A stretch of DNA of 64,000 bases from Burkholderia lata. Its GTDB lineage: Bacteria; Pseudomonadota; Gammaproteobacteria; Burkholderiales; Burkholderiaceae. Position numbers and translations under genes: made by a program. This document shows positions 1 to 8,572 of this stretch, piece by piece. The stretch lies in NCBI RefSeq assembly GCF_902499335.1, contig NZ_CABVQK010000016.1, positions 62,001 through 126,000 on the forward strand, in the 5' to 3' direction. The notes under the pieces were generated by a model, which had not been told where the DNA came from, ran no database searches, and saw only the letters and a list, made by a program, of their open reading frames with translations. The first letter of the stretch is position 1, and each line of letters starts with the position of its first letter.

Positions 1-61
1 TATCGCTCGCAAAAGCATCTTGGAGAAATCGGGCATTCGCGGCAGCAGCGTGCGCCGCCCG

Positions 62-1366
62 TCAGCGTCGCTTGCGAGCGTCCCGGTCAAGCCGGCTCAA
101 CGCGTCGAGCCGCTCCGCGATCCTGGCCTCGACGCCGCGCGGCGCCGGCTGGTACCAGGACGGTTCCCGCATGCCGTCCGGCAGGTAGCGTTCGCCTGCC
201 GCGTAGCCGTCACGCTCGTCATGCGGATTCCGGTACGCATGCCCGAGCGCTTGCGTCAATTCGGCGCGCACGTCGCGCAGATGCACCGGCACGTCGCGAG
301 GCTGGTCCTGCCGCACGAACGCCCGCGCCTGCATCAGCGCCATCCCGCCTGCATTGCTTTTCGCCGCGCACGCGAGATACAGCACGGCCTGCGCGAGCGC
401 GAGGTCGCCATCGGGTGCGCCGAGCCGATCGCTGGTCTTGGCCGCATCGTCGGCGATCCGCAGCCCGGTCGGGTCGGCAAGGCCGATATCGTCGTACGCG
501 ATCGCGACGATCCGGCGCGCGAGATAGCGGCGGTCGGTGCCGCCGTCCAGCATCCGGCACAGCCAGTACAACGCGGCGTCCGGGTTCGAACCGCGCACCG
601 ACTTGTGCAGCGCGGAAATCTGATCGTAGAAGTGCTCGCCACCCTTGTCGAAGCGACGCGCGCCGGTTGTCGTGGCGCGCGCGACGAAGCTGCCGTCGAT
701 TGTCGTCACGCCAGCCGATGCAGCCGCTGTCCGAAGTTGTTCGAGCAAATTCAGGAAGCGTCGCGCGTCGCCGTCCGCCTGGTCGATCAGCTTGTCGAGC
801 GCAGCATCGTCGAACGAAAGCGTGCCGAGCGCGGTTTCGTGCGCCCGCGCGAACAGCGCGCGCAACGCGTCGTCGTCCAGCGGCTTCAGCACATAGACGC
901 GTGCACGTGAAAGCAATGCGCGATTGACTTCGAAACTCGGGTTTTCAGTCGTCGCGCCGATGAAGACGACGGCGCCGGACGCGACGGACGGCAAGAGCGC
1001 GGCCTGCTGTGTTTCGTTGAAACGGTGGATTTCGTCGACGAACACGATCGTACGGCGCCCCGCTTCGTCGAACACCTGCTGCGCACGAGCCGTAGCGGCG
1101 CGAATGTCCTTGACGCCGCCGAGCACCGCGGACAACGCGGCGAACTCGCAGTCGAACGCCTGCGCCGTGAGCCGCGCAAGCGTGGTCTTGCCGACGCCGG
1201 GCGGGCCCCAGAAAATCATCGAATGCGGCTGGCCCGATTCGAACGCCCGACGCAGCGGCATGCCCGCGCCGAGCAGATGCGCCTGCCCGATCACGTCGTC
1301 GAGCGACGTGGGGCGCAGCGCATCCGCCAGCGGGCGGTGTGGTTCAGCGGAAAACAGGTCGGACAT
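62..1366 (-). CDS. rarA: Replication-associated recombination protein RarA (MgsA-type AAA+ ATPase)
   Basis: This 434-residue protein belongs to the RarA/MgsA/WRNIP1 clamp-loader-like AAA+ family, which acts at stalled replication forks. The N-terminal AAA+ core is complete: Walker A GPPGVGKT at residues 54-61, Walker B IVFVDEIH at 107-114, sensor 1 GATTENPSF at 137-145 and a probable arginine finger in LLSRARVY near 154. The C-terminal half has the helical tetramerisation region of the family, with AIAYDDIGLADP. Length matches the family (about 430-450). In many proteobacteria rarA lies between lolA and serS; here the upstream neighbour is a porin, and only 61 bases remain downstream, too few to judge what follows. 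Confidence 0.93.
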   Translation of the reverse strand: MSDLFSAEPHRPLADALRPTSLDDVIGQAHLLGAGMPLRRAFESGQPHSMIFWGPPGVGKTTLARLTAQAFDCEFAALSAVLGGVKDIRAATARAQQVFDEAGRRTIVFVDEIHRFNETQQAALLPSVASGAVVFIGATTENPSFEVNRALLSRARVYVLKPLDDDALRALFARAHETALGTLSFDDAALDKLIDQADGDARRFLNLLEQLRTAAASAGVTTIDGSFVARATTTGARRFDKGGEHFYDQISALHKSVRGSNPDAALYWLCRMLDGGTDRRYLARRIVAIAYDDIGLADPTGLRIADDAAKTSDRLGAPDGDLALAQAVLYLACAAKSNAGGMALMQARAFVRQDQPRDVPVHLRDVRAELTQALGHAYRNPHDERDGYAAGERYLPDGMREPSWYQPAPRGVEARIAERLDALSRLDRDARKRR

Positions 1367-1544
1367 GGGTATGGACGGGCACGCGCTTCCGACGGCACCC
1401 GTTGCCGCCGGAAGCGCGGATTATGACAGCGATGCGGCAATGGCGTCGGGTAGCGGTGCGCCCTGGCATGCGAACCGGCCAAGGCCGCTAGCCGCCGGAT
1501 CCTGCATCACGCGTAGCAGTGCATCGCGACCACGCCATGCTCGA

Positions 1545-2657
1545 CTAGAAACGCTTGTTGATCCCGAGAATCGCGCCGACCGTCGTGCCCGGTACGCCGT
1601 ACAGCGCATTGTCGATCGACAGGCCGAGGCGCTCGCGGCCGTGATTGTTCGCCGCACCGACCTGCGCGTAAAGCGACGTCGATTTCGACAGGAAGTATCG
1701 CGCGGTCAGCGCCGTGACGAGACCATGGTTGGCCGAATCGTGCGGATCCCGGACATACCACACGCCGGAGTTGATATTCAGTTGCGGGAGCACGTAACAG
1801 TCGAACCCCACGTTCCATACATTGTTGCCGCCACCGCTCACGGCACCACCGGCGACGGTGGTCGGGACCTTGTAGCTGGTGAACGACCCCTTCGCCGTGA
1901 ACGAACCGAAGTTGTAGAGCATGCCGATCATGCGCCCGGAGAACGGCTGCTGGAACGTCGTCAATCCGGCGTTGTTCTTTCCTTCGCTCGAGTCATACAT
2001 CGCCGCATTCACGACCAGCCCCTGATACTGGTAGCGAACACTGACCGAATACTGCAGCCCCGCGCGGAAGTCTCCCGGCATCCCGCCGGGCGCAACCATC
2101 ACGCTCGTGGAGAAACCGGCGATCCGCGGGCTCGTATAGGTGACGGCATTCGAATTGAACGTGCCGGAGAATATCTGGTCGGCATACACCGAGAACGCCG
2201 TGCCGAACTGTCCCGCGTTGCGCGGATCCGACTCATAGATCGCCAGAACGAAAGGCGAATACTGCACGCCGGCCTTCAACTGGCCGAATGCGCCATCGAG
2301 CGCGAGCCACGCCTGGCGACCGAAGAAATTGCCGTTGCTGTTGTCGAAACCGCCATTGACGAGGCTGACGCCGCTCTCCAGCTTGAACGACATCTTCAGC
2401 CCGCCGCCGAGGTCTTCCCGCCCCTGCAGACCGAAGGCGGACGGCTCCAGCCCCGCGTTGACGAGACTGAACTGCTTGCCAGCATTGCCGTGGGTCGTCG
2501 AATCCATTGTCCTGCTCGTGAACAGAAGACCGACATCCAGCGTTCCGTAAAGGGTGACGCTGCTCTGCGCGCATGCGCAGGCAGGCAGCATCGCGATGCC
2601 GAACGCGAACAGCTTCTGCGTCGACGAAAAGTGACGATCTCCGAACCGTTTAATCAT
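1545..2657 (-). CDS. Gram-negative trimeric porin (Burkholderia-type general porin)
   Basis: This 370-residue outer-membrane porin has a signal peptide ending near ACACAQ. The mature protein starts with SSVTLYGTLDVGL, the usual first beta strand of Burkholderia/Neisseria-type porins. Alternating strands follow, with GLQGREDLGGGLKMSFKLE and FGRQAWLALDGAFGQLKAG, and the chain ends in phenylalanine (INKRF), the BAM recognition signal. No good Shine-Dalgarno precedes the ATG, so the start could be a little downstream. It reads towards rarA and follows the racemase gene after about 265 bases. It may serve as the entry channel for the adjacent catabolic locus, but that is only inferred from position. 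Confidence 0.92.
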   Translation of the reverse strand: MIKRFGDRHFSSTQKLFAFGIAMLPACACAQSSVTLYGTLDVGLLFTSRTMDSTTHGNAGKQFSLVNAGLEPSAFGLQGREDLGGGLKMSFKLESGVSLVNGGFDNSNGNFFGRQAWLALDGAFGQLKAGVQYSPFVLAIYESDPRNAGQFGTAFSVYADQIFSGTFNSNAVTYTSPRIAGFSTSVMVAPGGMPGDFRAGLQYSVSVRYQYQGLVVNAAMYDSSEGKNNAGLTTFQQPFSGRMIGMLYNFGSFTAKGSFTSYKVPTTVAGGAVSGGGNNVWNVGFDCYVLPQLNINSGVWYVRDPHDSANHGLVTALTARYFLSKSTSLYAQVGAANNHGRERLGLSIDNALYGVPGTTVGAILGINKRF

Positions 2658-2922
2658 TTTGATATCCGAAATAAATCGGTTGTGTAAGGTAAAGCCGAAT
2701 CGATCTGTATCCCGTCCTGCTTCCTGCCGCCTGCCATTGCCTCACCGGTCAGGCCCGGGCCACACATGAGCGACCCGGATTCTGCCGGACGGCCGATGGC
2801 GGGCGTCCACGGGGCCGGGCGTCATGGCCGGCCCTCTCTCACGCTCAAGAAGCGGCACATGGCCTGGCGCGGAAGTCATCCGCGACGCCGTCTCCGCGGC
2901 TTCGGCCCGTGCCGCCCCGGCC

Positions 2923-3753
2923 TCATGCCAGCAGCTTTTTCCCCATCGCCTGGAGTTCCTCGAGAATGTGCGGCGGCGTCGTTCGATACGCACCGGCAAC
3001 CGCTTCCGACTTGGTCAGGCCGATGCTCCGCCTCAGGTCGACCATCGACTCCGCCAGCTTCACCATCGCCGCCGGCCCGACGATCACGGGCACGCCCGTC
3101 CCTCGCACCTCGGTGTAGCCGGCCAGCGCAAGCAGCGCTCCGCCGGGATTGCACCCGCACAGCACGGTATCGGCGCCGTCCCGCACGCAGGCCTGCGCGG
3201 CTTCGTCGAACATCTCGATCCAGCGATCCGGCCTGCCGTTCGCGGCATCGACGATGGCGGGCCAGCACGACGGATCGAGCGCCCGCACCGGCTGATTCCG
3301 GATAGCCCGGTGTTCCCAACCATGCAGCCGGATGTGCGCTTCGAACGGCTCGATGAACGCGGGTGCGATCGTCACCCACGCAAACTTCTTGCCGACCAGC
3401 TGCGCCATCAGCATCGTCGATTCCGCACCGCCCAGCACCGGCATCCTGACCGCCTGCCGGCATTCCTGCGAATACGCATCGATGATGCAGACGCCGGCCA
3501 GCGCGGCATCGAAGCCCTCCTTCTCCGCATCGACGATCCTGTTCACCACCTGAACCTTCGTAACGGCGCGCGGGTAAAGCAGGTTATTCGCGAACGACCG
3601 CGGCGCGCCCTCCATGTAGCGCAACGTGATCTCGGTGTCGGGCCGCGCAATCTGCTGCGCGAACTTCAGCATCGCGCCATAGGTCTCGCGCACGCCGCCG
3701 AAGTCCGCGTCGTTCGAACGGTTCTCCGCCTGCCATACGATCCTGATTCCCAT
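2923..3753 (-). CDS. Aspartate/glutamate/hydantoin racemase superfamily protein
   Basis: This 276-residue protein resembles the Asp/Glu/hydantoin racemase superfamily, which uses two cysteines as acid/base catalysts. Cys89 sits in AGVCIIDA and Cys199/Cys201 in LCGCNPGG, which are the expected places. It has no signal peptide, so it should be cytoplasmic. The superfamily also includes arylmalonate decarboxylases and maleate cis-trans isomerases, so the true reaction could be racemisation, isomerisation or decarboxylation. It lies 51 bases downstream of the reductase gene on the same strand, at the end of the Rieske oxygenase group, which suggests it acts on a downstream metabolite. The start is preceded by a strong GGAGGAG-type ribosome site. 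Confidence 0.82.
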   Translation of the reverse strand: MGIRIVWQAENRSNDADFGGVRETYGAMLKFAQQIARPDTEITLRYMEGAPRSFANNLLYPRAVTKVQVVNRIVDAEKEGFDAALAGVCIIDAYSQECRQAVRMPVLGGAESTMLMAQLVGKKFAWVTIAPAFIEPFEAHIRLHGWEHRAIRNQPVRALDPSCWPAIVDAANGRPDRWIEMFDEAAQACVRDGADTVLCGCNPGGALLALAGYTEVRGTGVPVIVGPAAMVKLAESMVDLRRSIGLTKSEAVAGAYRTTPPHILEELQAMGKKLLA

Positions 3754-3804
3754 ACGTGTCTCCTCCTTGGATCAACCTGCCGGGCGATCGGCGATCGCCC
3801 GGGC

Positions 3805-4776
3805 CTACAGATCGAGCACCAGCCGTGCCGATTTCGAACGGGAGCAGCACGGCATCAGTCGATCGTTGGCCGCCCGCTCCGCAGGCGTGAGGCATACGTC
3901 GCGATGGTCCGGCTCGCCGGCCAGTACGCGCGTCTCGCACGTCCGGCAGACGCCCTGCCCGCACGACGTCTCGATCTCGATTCCCGCTCTCGCGAGGGCC
4001 TGCACGATCGATTCGTCCTCCTCGACCACCACCACCTGCCCCGAACTCGGCACCTCGACTTCAAAGCGTTCACTGCCGGCCGCCGGGCGTTCGCCGGCCG
4101 CAAAGAACTCGTAGTGCAGTTGCGCTTCCGGCCAGCCGGCCGCGCGGGCGGCGCCCAGCACCGCGTCCATGAACCCGGCCGGCCCGCACACGTACAGATG
4201 AGTTCCCCGCTCGGGCCGTGCAAGCCGCGTGGCAACGTCGAATGTCGGGCTTTCCGGTTGATCGTCGAAATGGAACTGCACGTGCCGCGCATACGTTGCG
4301 CGGGAAATGCGATCGAGAAAGGCCGTGCGTGCGCGAGAACGCGCGCAGTAGTGCATCTCGAACGGCGCGTCGATTGCCGCCAGCCGCTCCGCCATGCAGA
4401 GAATCGGCGTCACGCCGATGCCGCCCGCCATCAACAGGCTGTGCGTCGCATCGTGCGCCAGCGGGAAATTGTTCTTCGGAACACTGATCGCCAGCTCGTC
4501 GCCGACCTGCACGCGATCATGCATGCCCGCCGATCCGCCGCGCGAGTTCGGGTCGCGCAGTATCGAGATCTGATAGCGATGCCCTTCTTCGGGCGCGTTG
4601 CACAGCGAATACTGTCGCGTCGGCCCGCCCGGTACCGCCACGTCGATATGCGAGCCGGCGGAAAATGCCGGCATCGGCCGGCCGGCCGTGCTGACCAGCT
4701 CGAAGCTGCAAATGCCGACGGCTTCCTCACGTTTCGCCGCCACGCGGACTTTCAGCCCGCCCACCCCACTCGTCAT
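3805..4776 (-). CDS. Oxygenase reductase component, FNR-type with C-terminal plant-type ferredoxin (VanB-like)
   Basis: The 323-residue product should pass electrons from NAD(P)H to the Rieske oxygenase encoded just upstream. The order of domains is flavin binding (RQYSLC at 54-59), NAD(P) binding (GGIGVTPI at 118-125 and CGP at 197-199), then a C-terminal plant-type [2Fe-2S] ferredoxin with Cys272, Cys277, Cys280 and Cys310 (C-X4-C-X2-C-X29-C). This is the class IA / phthalate-dioxygenase-reductase arrangement seen in vanillate demethylase reductases. The open frame extends far upstream, but the ATG at 4776 is chosen because AGGAGG lies just before it and homologous sequence starts at KVRVAAKREEA. 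Confidence 0.9.
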   Translation of the reverse strand: MTSGVGGLKVRVAAKREEAVGICSFELVSTAGRPMPAFSAGSHIDVAVPGGPTRQYSLCNAPEEGHRYQISILRDPNSRGGSAGMHDRVQVGDELAISVPKNNFPLAHDATHSLLMAGGIGVTPILCMAERLAAIDAPFEMHYCARSRARTAFLDRISRATYARHVQFHFDDQPESPTFDVATRLARPERGTHLYVCGPAGFMDAVLGAARAAGWPEAQLHYEFFAAGERPAAGSERFEVEVPSSGQVVVVEEDESIVQALARAGIEIETSCGQGVCRTCETRVLAGEPDHRDVCLTPAERAANDRLMPCCSRSKSARLVLDL

Positions 4777-5006
4777 GCCTCCTCCTGGAACGGCGAGCGC
4801 GAGCACGCGCCCGTCCGGCGCGGCCGACGGCCCCGCCTTCCGGAGCGAACAGGCCCGCCCCTTCGCCATGTTTTTTCTTGCCCGATTGATGGCGCAATCG
4901 TTCAGCCGGCCGGCCGACGATGCGACGCCACGCGCTCGCCGGCCGCCCCGCCCCTCGCCCGATCCGTTGCCGTGCGCGAGATCGACGAGGCCGGCCGCTG
5001 CGCCCG

Positions 5007-6251
5007 TCAGCCGAGCGCGCCCTTCGCCGTCGGCGCCGCCGACCATTTGACGACCTGCTCGATCCCGTGCCGGCACAGGACTTCGCTCTCGTTGAAGTAG
5101 ATGACCGGCTTCGCGCCGGACGACATGCCAACCTGCATGCTCTCGATGTTGCCCAGGTCCTCGAGCATCGAATCGGTGATATGGGACGTGAAATGTTCGA
5201 GCTGCAGGCGCTCGCGGACCGTCGTCGCCTTCTTGTAGTAGAAACGCGCCTCCCAGACGGTCGTCGACGCCGACGTCGGCCAGAACTCGTGCGTCCAGAA
5301 CTGATTGGCCGAGATCTGCAGGTGCCAGTTCGGGAAGAACCAGTTGACGTCGCTCGCCCAGTGCTCGTGCTTCGTCGGGTTCACGCCCTTGTGCTCGACG
5401 ACCGAGTTGACCTGCCCCGCCTTGCGGGTACCCGTCACCGAGTGGTCGGCCGAGAACAGCCATTGCGCGACTTTCGATTTCGCGAACGGCTGCGCGATCG
5501 GGTTGAGCCACCACGACATCGAGCGATGCGGGCCGTGAAGCCGGACGCTGATCGGCCTGCCGAACGGGTTCTGCTGCCCGATGTAGAACGGCGCCAGCGT
5601 CTTCGGGTGGATCGACGCCACGTGATAGGCCTCGCTGAAATTCTCGGCAACCGCCTTCCAGTTCGCGTTGAATTCACCGCGCAGCACGATCGGGTGATCG
5701 GGGTTCTGGTACTCGATGCCGGCCAGCGTGTCGGCAATCGGCCCGAGGAATTCCGCGAGACTGACTTCCGGTTGCGTCGCCAGGTTGATGAAGATCCAGC
5801 CTTCCCAGATCTCGAGTGCGACCGGTGTCAGCCCGCATTTCTTCCTGTCGAGGCCGAAGAACCCGGATTCGTCGGGCACGTGCGCCAGTTGCCCGGCATT
5901 GTCGTACCCCCAGCTGTGGTATCGGCACACGAAGCGCTTCGCATTGCCGGACGCGCGGTGTTCGACGATGTTCGCGCGGTGCGCGCAGACGTTGTGAAAT
6001 GCGCGAATCCCGCCGTCCTCCGAGCGCGCGATGATGACCGATGCGTTGAGCACCGCAAGCGGCTTCACGAAGAAATCGCCCGGCTTCGGGATGCGCTCGA
6101 CGCGCCCGACCATCAGCCACGCGCGACGAAAGATCCGCTCGCGCTCGACTTCGTACTGTGCGGCGTCGGTATAGAGCGATGTCGGCACGGCGCCCGTTTC
6201 CAGACCGACCGATTCGGTGAAACTTCCGTTGAAATCCATCGGATTATTCAT
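5007..6251 (-). CDS. Rieske non-haem iron ring-hydroxylating oxygenase, alpha subunit
   Basis: This 414-residue protein is the catalytic subunit of an aromatic-ring or related oxygenase. The N-terminal Rieske [2Fe-2S] motif is complete: Cys89-X-His91, then Cys109-X2-His112. The C-terminal catalytic domain has the iron ligands His210 and His215 (EAYHVASIH) and a probable third ligand Asp365 in SMLEDLGNIE. Glu207 occupies the bridging position that is often aspartate. ATG 6251 is preferred over 6278 because AGGAAGGA stands 6-7 bases before it. The partner reductase follows after 230 bases and a small unknown protein precedes it. The substrate cannot be named from sequence. Confidence 0.93.
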   Translation of the reverse strand: MNNPMDFNGSFTESVGLETGAVPTSLYTDAAQYEVERERIFRRAWLMVGRVERIPKPGDFFVKPLAVLNASVIIARSEDGGIRAFHNVCAHRANIVEHRASGNAKRFVCRYHSWGYDNAGQLAHVPDESGFFGLDRKKCGLTPVALEIWEGWIFINLATQPEVSLAEFLGPIADTLAGIEYQNPDHPIVLRGEFNANWKAVAENFSEAYHVASIHPKTLAPFYIGQQNPFGRPISVRLHGPHRSMSWWLNPIAQPFAKSKVAQWLFSADHSVTGTRKAGQVNSVVEHKGVNPTKHEHWASDVNWFFPNWHLQISANQFWTHEFWPTSASTTVWEARFYYKKATTVRERLQLEHFTSHITDSMLEDLGNIESMQVGMSSGAKPVIYFNESEVLCRHGIEQVVKWSAAPTAKGALG

Positions 6252-6306
6252 TTGCAATCCTTCCTGTTTTTTGTGCAACGAGATTCCCGTCGGCGAAGGC
6301 CTGGAA

Positions 6307-6669
6307 TCATCCGTGAGGCTGGAAGCCCGTCACGATCTGCAATGCATGCTCCGGCGGCGCGTGTTTGATACCGGGCGCCTGGTGCATCTCGACCGCAACG
6401 GATGCGTGGCACAGCGAAAGCAGCAATCGAAACAGGTTCCGGGCCGGCTCCGGCATGTCGTCCAGCGGGAACTGTTCCAGGTAGACTGTCGCTTCCTCTG
6501 CCCGCGCGAACATCGCGTCGTAGAACCTGACGATCTCGTCGTACGGCATCGCCGCGCGGCGTATCCATCGCTCGTGCGACGTCGGTGTGCTCCACGCGGC
6601 GAGGAACGGCTCAAGATCCTCGAAACCTTGCGGCAAATGGCCCGAATCGGGTGTTGCATCGTGATTCAT
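6307..6669 (-). CDS. Conserved hypothetical protein next to Rieske oxygenase
   Basis: I do not recognise this 120-residue protein. It is acidic, mostly helical in character, lacks signal peptide or membrane segments, and contains PYDEIVRFYDAMFARAEEATVYLEQFPLDDMPEPARNLF-type helical sequence (positions roughly 42-80) and histidines at both ends. The start is the ATG at 6669, six bases after AGGAGG; a TTG directly before it is less likely. It sits 55 bases upstream of the Rieske alpha subunit on the same strand and is probably cotranscribed, so an accessory role in the oxygenase or its pathway is likely. It is too small for a beta subunit. Confidence 0.72.
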   Translation of the reverse strand: MNHDATPDSGHLPQGFEDLEPFLAAWSTPTSHERWIRRAAMPYDEIVRFYDAMFARAEEATVYLEQFPLDDMPEPARNLFRLLLSLCHASVAVEMHQAPGIKHAPPEHALQIVTGFQPHG

Positions 6670-6797
6670 CAAGCTCCTCCTCGTTCTGTCTTCGCTGAGT
6701 CAGGACTGATTGCAGTCCGACATCGATATGTCGACGCCGGCACTTCGAAATGGATTCCTAATTATTTAACGAGTTCATGACCCGTTCCGGCAGCACC

Positions 6798-6816
6798 GAC
6801 AGGCGCCGGCGCTGTC
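6798..6816 (-). terminator. Candidate hairpin between NTF2-like gene and the downstream genes
   Basis: GACAGGCGC pairs with GCGCTGTC around a two-base centre with one bulged base, just beyond the stop of the NTF2-like gene. No T-run follows. A second small hairpin (GGACTG/CAGTCC, 6703-6718) and an A/T-rich stretch (6750-6775) lie before the next gene, so the oxygenase genes may have their own promoter. Confidence 0.35.
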
Positions 6817-6830
6817 GTCGAATCAGCGCG

Positions 6831-7286
6831 TCACCCGCCGATGTTTTCCTTGAAGACCGGGCTGACCGTGTCGAAACTCGTGAACTTCAGATAGGTTGTC
6901 TTCCATTCGCCGGCGATTCTCGCGAAGCGGAACGCATACGTCCCGGAGAGCAGCTGCAGCACGCCGTCGTCTGTTTGCCGGTAGTAGATCACGTCGGTTT
7001 TCGCCGTCGCGCGGTCGCCGTCGATATCGATCAGCGGATTGGTGATGTGGTGGTGGCATTTCGGCACTTCCCGCCACACCTTGTGGACGAGCTGCCGAAT
7101 CCCGTCGATGCCGGTGGTCTGCCCGCGCGGCAGCTCGTACACGCCGTCGTCGGCCCAGATGCTCATGAAGGTGGCTTCGTCCTTCTTGTCGATTCCGTGG
7201 CAGTACTTCGACATCAACGTCCTGATCTCGTGGCCGTCGACGAGCCGGCCGATCTTCGCCTCGAGGCTCATATCCTTGCTTGCCAA
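6831..7286 (-). CDS. NTF2-like / SnoaL-fold protein (possible small oxygenase subunit)
   Basis: The 151-residue product has the cone-shaped NTF2/SnoaL_4 pattern: an N-terminal helix pair (EIRTLMSKYCHGIDKKDEATFMSIWADDGVYE), then beta strands with HHHITNPLIDIDGDRATAKTDVIYY and a C-terminal EWKTTYLKF. Ring-hydroxylating dioxygenase beta subunits share this fold but are usually longer (160-190), so this could be either a beta-like subunit or an isomerase/dehydratase. The start is taken as TTG at 7286, because AGGAGA lies seven bases before it; the in-frame ATG at 7271 has only a badly spaced site. It is the first gene of the oxygenase group on this strand. Confidence 0.8.
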   Translation of the reverse strand: MASKDMSLEAKIGRLVDGHEIRTLMSKYCHGIDKKDEATFMSIWADDGVYELPRGQTTGIDGIRQLVHKVWREVPKCHHHITNPLIDIDGDRATAKTDVIYYRQTDDGVLQLLSGTYAFRFARIAGEWKTTYLKFTSFDTVSPVFKENIGG

Positions 7287-7609
7287 TACGCTGTCTCCTG
7301 ATCTGTACTTTTGTGTGTTGCCCCGACTTCGGCACGCATGTCGAAGCCGGTCAGCCAGCGTCCGATTCCCGGCTGCCGCCGGCTTGCCTGATCGAACACA
7401 CCATGATGTTATTTTTTGCGGGGCCCGCGGGCATTGCTCGATAGTCCGCTTCTGTTTTCCGATCGTACGAATTTCCGCGGCCTTCGCTCAGGAGCCGCGC
7501 CGGGTTTCTCGATGACGGCCGTGACTTGCCCGACGGCCTGCGCGCTGCGCGCCGCCTGACAGGTTGAGTGGGGAATTGCGCGGGCGGCACCCGCGGCGGC
7601 ACCTGCACC
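7287..7609. other. Intergenic region upstream of the oxygenase group
   Basis: These 323 bases separate the AraC gene from the NTF2-like gene on the same strand. They should contain the promoter of the oxygenase genes. I see a ten-base palindrome GCCCGCGGGC at 7423-7432 beside a T-run, but no convincing gene and no clear -35/-10 pair. Confidence 0.4.
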
Positions 7610-8521
7610 CTACGGCTGCCGGCGATATTGCGTCGGCGAACAGCACATCGTTCGCTTGAATGCCGTGCAAAAGGCGCTTTCCGATTCGTAACCGAGGGAG
7701 AAGGCAATCGACGCGATGGTGTCGTCGCCGCTGCGCAGCCGATTCGCCGCCGTCAGCATGCGCCAGCGCGTCAGGTAATGGATCGTCGTGGCGCCCACCA
7801 GATCCTTGAAGCGCTGCGCGAAGATCGTCCGCGACAGTCCGGCGACGCGGGCCAGTTCCTCCAGCGTCCAGTGGTGTGCCGGATTCGAGTGAATCGCGCC
7901 GATGGCCGCACCGATGCGCCGGTCGGACAACGCCATGAACCATCCGTCCGATGCGCCGGGGGGCGACGTCTCCAGATGAAGCCGCAGCACCTGCACGAGC
8001 ATCAGATGCATCAGGTGATTCGACACCAGTGCGCCGCCAGGCTGCGGATCGCGCAGCTCGGACGTCAGCTGGTCGAGCGACCAGCGCAGCACCTCCGCGT
8101 GACTGGACGTCCTCGGCGTGCTGATGAGCGGCGGCAGTGCATCGAACGGCATCGCGGCATGCCGGTCGGAAAACCCGAAGAACCCGCTGATCAGCAGGAC
8201 TTCGCCGCCACCGTCATGAACCGCGATACCTTCGCGCGCGACCGCCTCCATCACCGCCGTCGAGTCTTGCGGCTCGAGCGCGAGGTCGGTGGACAGCACG
8301 ATCCGGCGCCCGCGGTTCAGCAGGAAGCAGTCCCCCTTCTCGAAACGGATGGGCGCGTCCACGCCGTCGATGATCGCCCAGCAGCCGCCTTGCAGCACAG
8401 CAGCGAACTTGATGCCTTCGTATTCGGGAAAAGCGAACGACCACGCGCCCGCGGCATCGAGCCCGGCGTAGAACTGGCTGCCGGGCTTCAGCAGGGAAAG
8501 AATGTCCGATAGCGGGTCCAT
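7610..8521 (-). CDS. AraC-family transcriptional regulator (cupin-type sensor domain)
   Basis: This 303-residue regulator starts with MDPLSDILSLLKPGS, the typical opening of AraC proteins with an N-terminal AraC-type cupin_6 sensor, followed by the jelly-roll stretch GGCWAIIDGVDAPIRFEKGDCFLLNRGR. The C-terminal DNA-binding domain (from about 200) has two helix-turn-helix units: WTLEELARVAGLSRTIFAQRFK and DTIASIAFSLGYESESAFCTAFKR. ATG 8521 is chosen on family alignment although its ribosome site is poor; an ATG at 8560 is possible. It lies between the MmgE/DUF2889 pair and the oxygenase genes and is the obvious candidate regulator of this locus. Confidence 0.88.
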   Translation of the reverse strand: MDPLSDILSLLKPGSQFYAGLDAAGAWSFAFPEYEGIKFAAVLQGGCWAIIDGVDAPIRFEKGDCFLLNRGRRIVLSTDLALEPQDSTAVMEAVAREGIAVHDGGGEVLLISGFFGFSDRHAAMPFDALPPLISTPRTSSHAEVLRWSLDQLTSELRDPQPGGALVSNHLMHLMLVQVLRLHLETSPPGASDGWFMALSDRRIGAAIGAIHSNPAHHWTLEELARVAGLSRTIFAQRFKDLVGATTIHYLTRWRMLTAANRLRSGDDTIASIAFSLGYESESAFCTAFKRTMCCSPTQYRRQP

Positions 8522-8572
8522 GGGGAATGCCGTCCGGCAGCATCGAGTCAGGTCATGCATCGCACGGCGAGG

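Noticed and set aside
1..61. Possible start of serS at the left edge
   Set aside because: An ATG occurs on the minus strand in this stretch, but the few following codons do not resemble a seryl-tRNA synthetase start, and there is too little sequence to judge.
2824..5100. Very long open frame (758 codons) on the plus strand, and similar long frames at 35780-38116 and 37642-39852
   Set aside because: They lie antisense to clear genes (racemase, reductase, ABC transporter), have arginine/histidine-rich low-complexity sequence and no family motifs. They are a by-product of high GC content.
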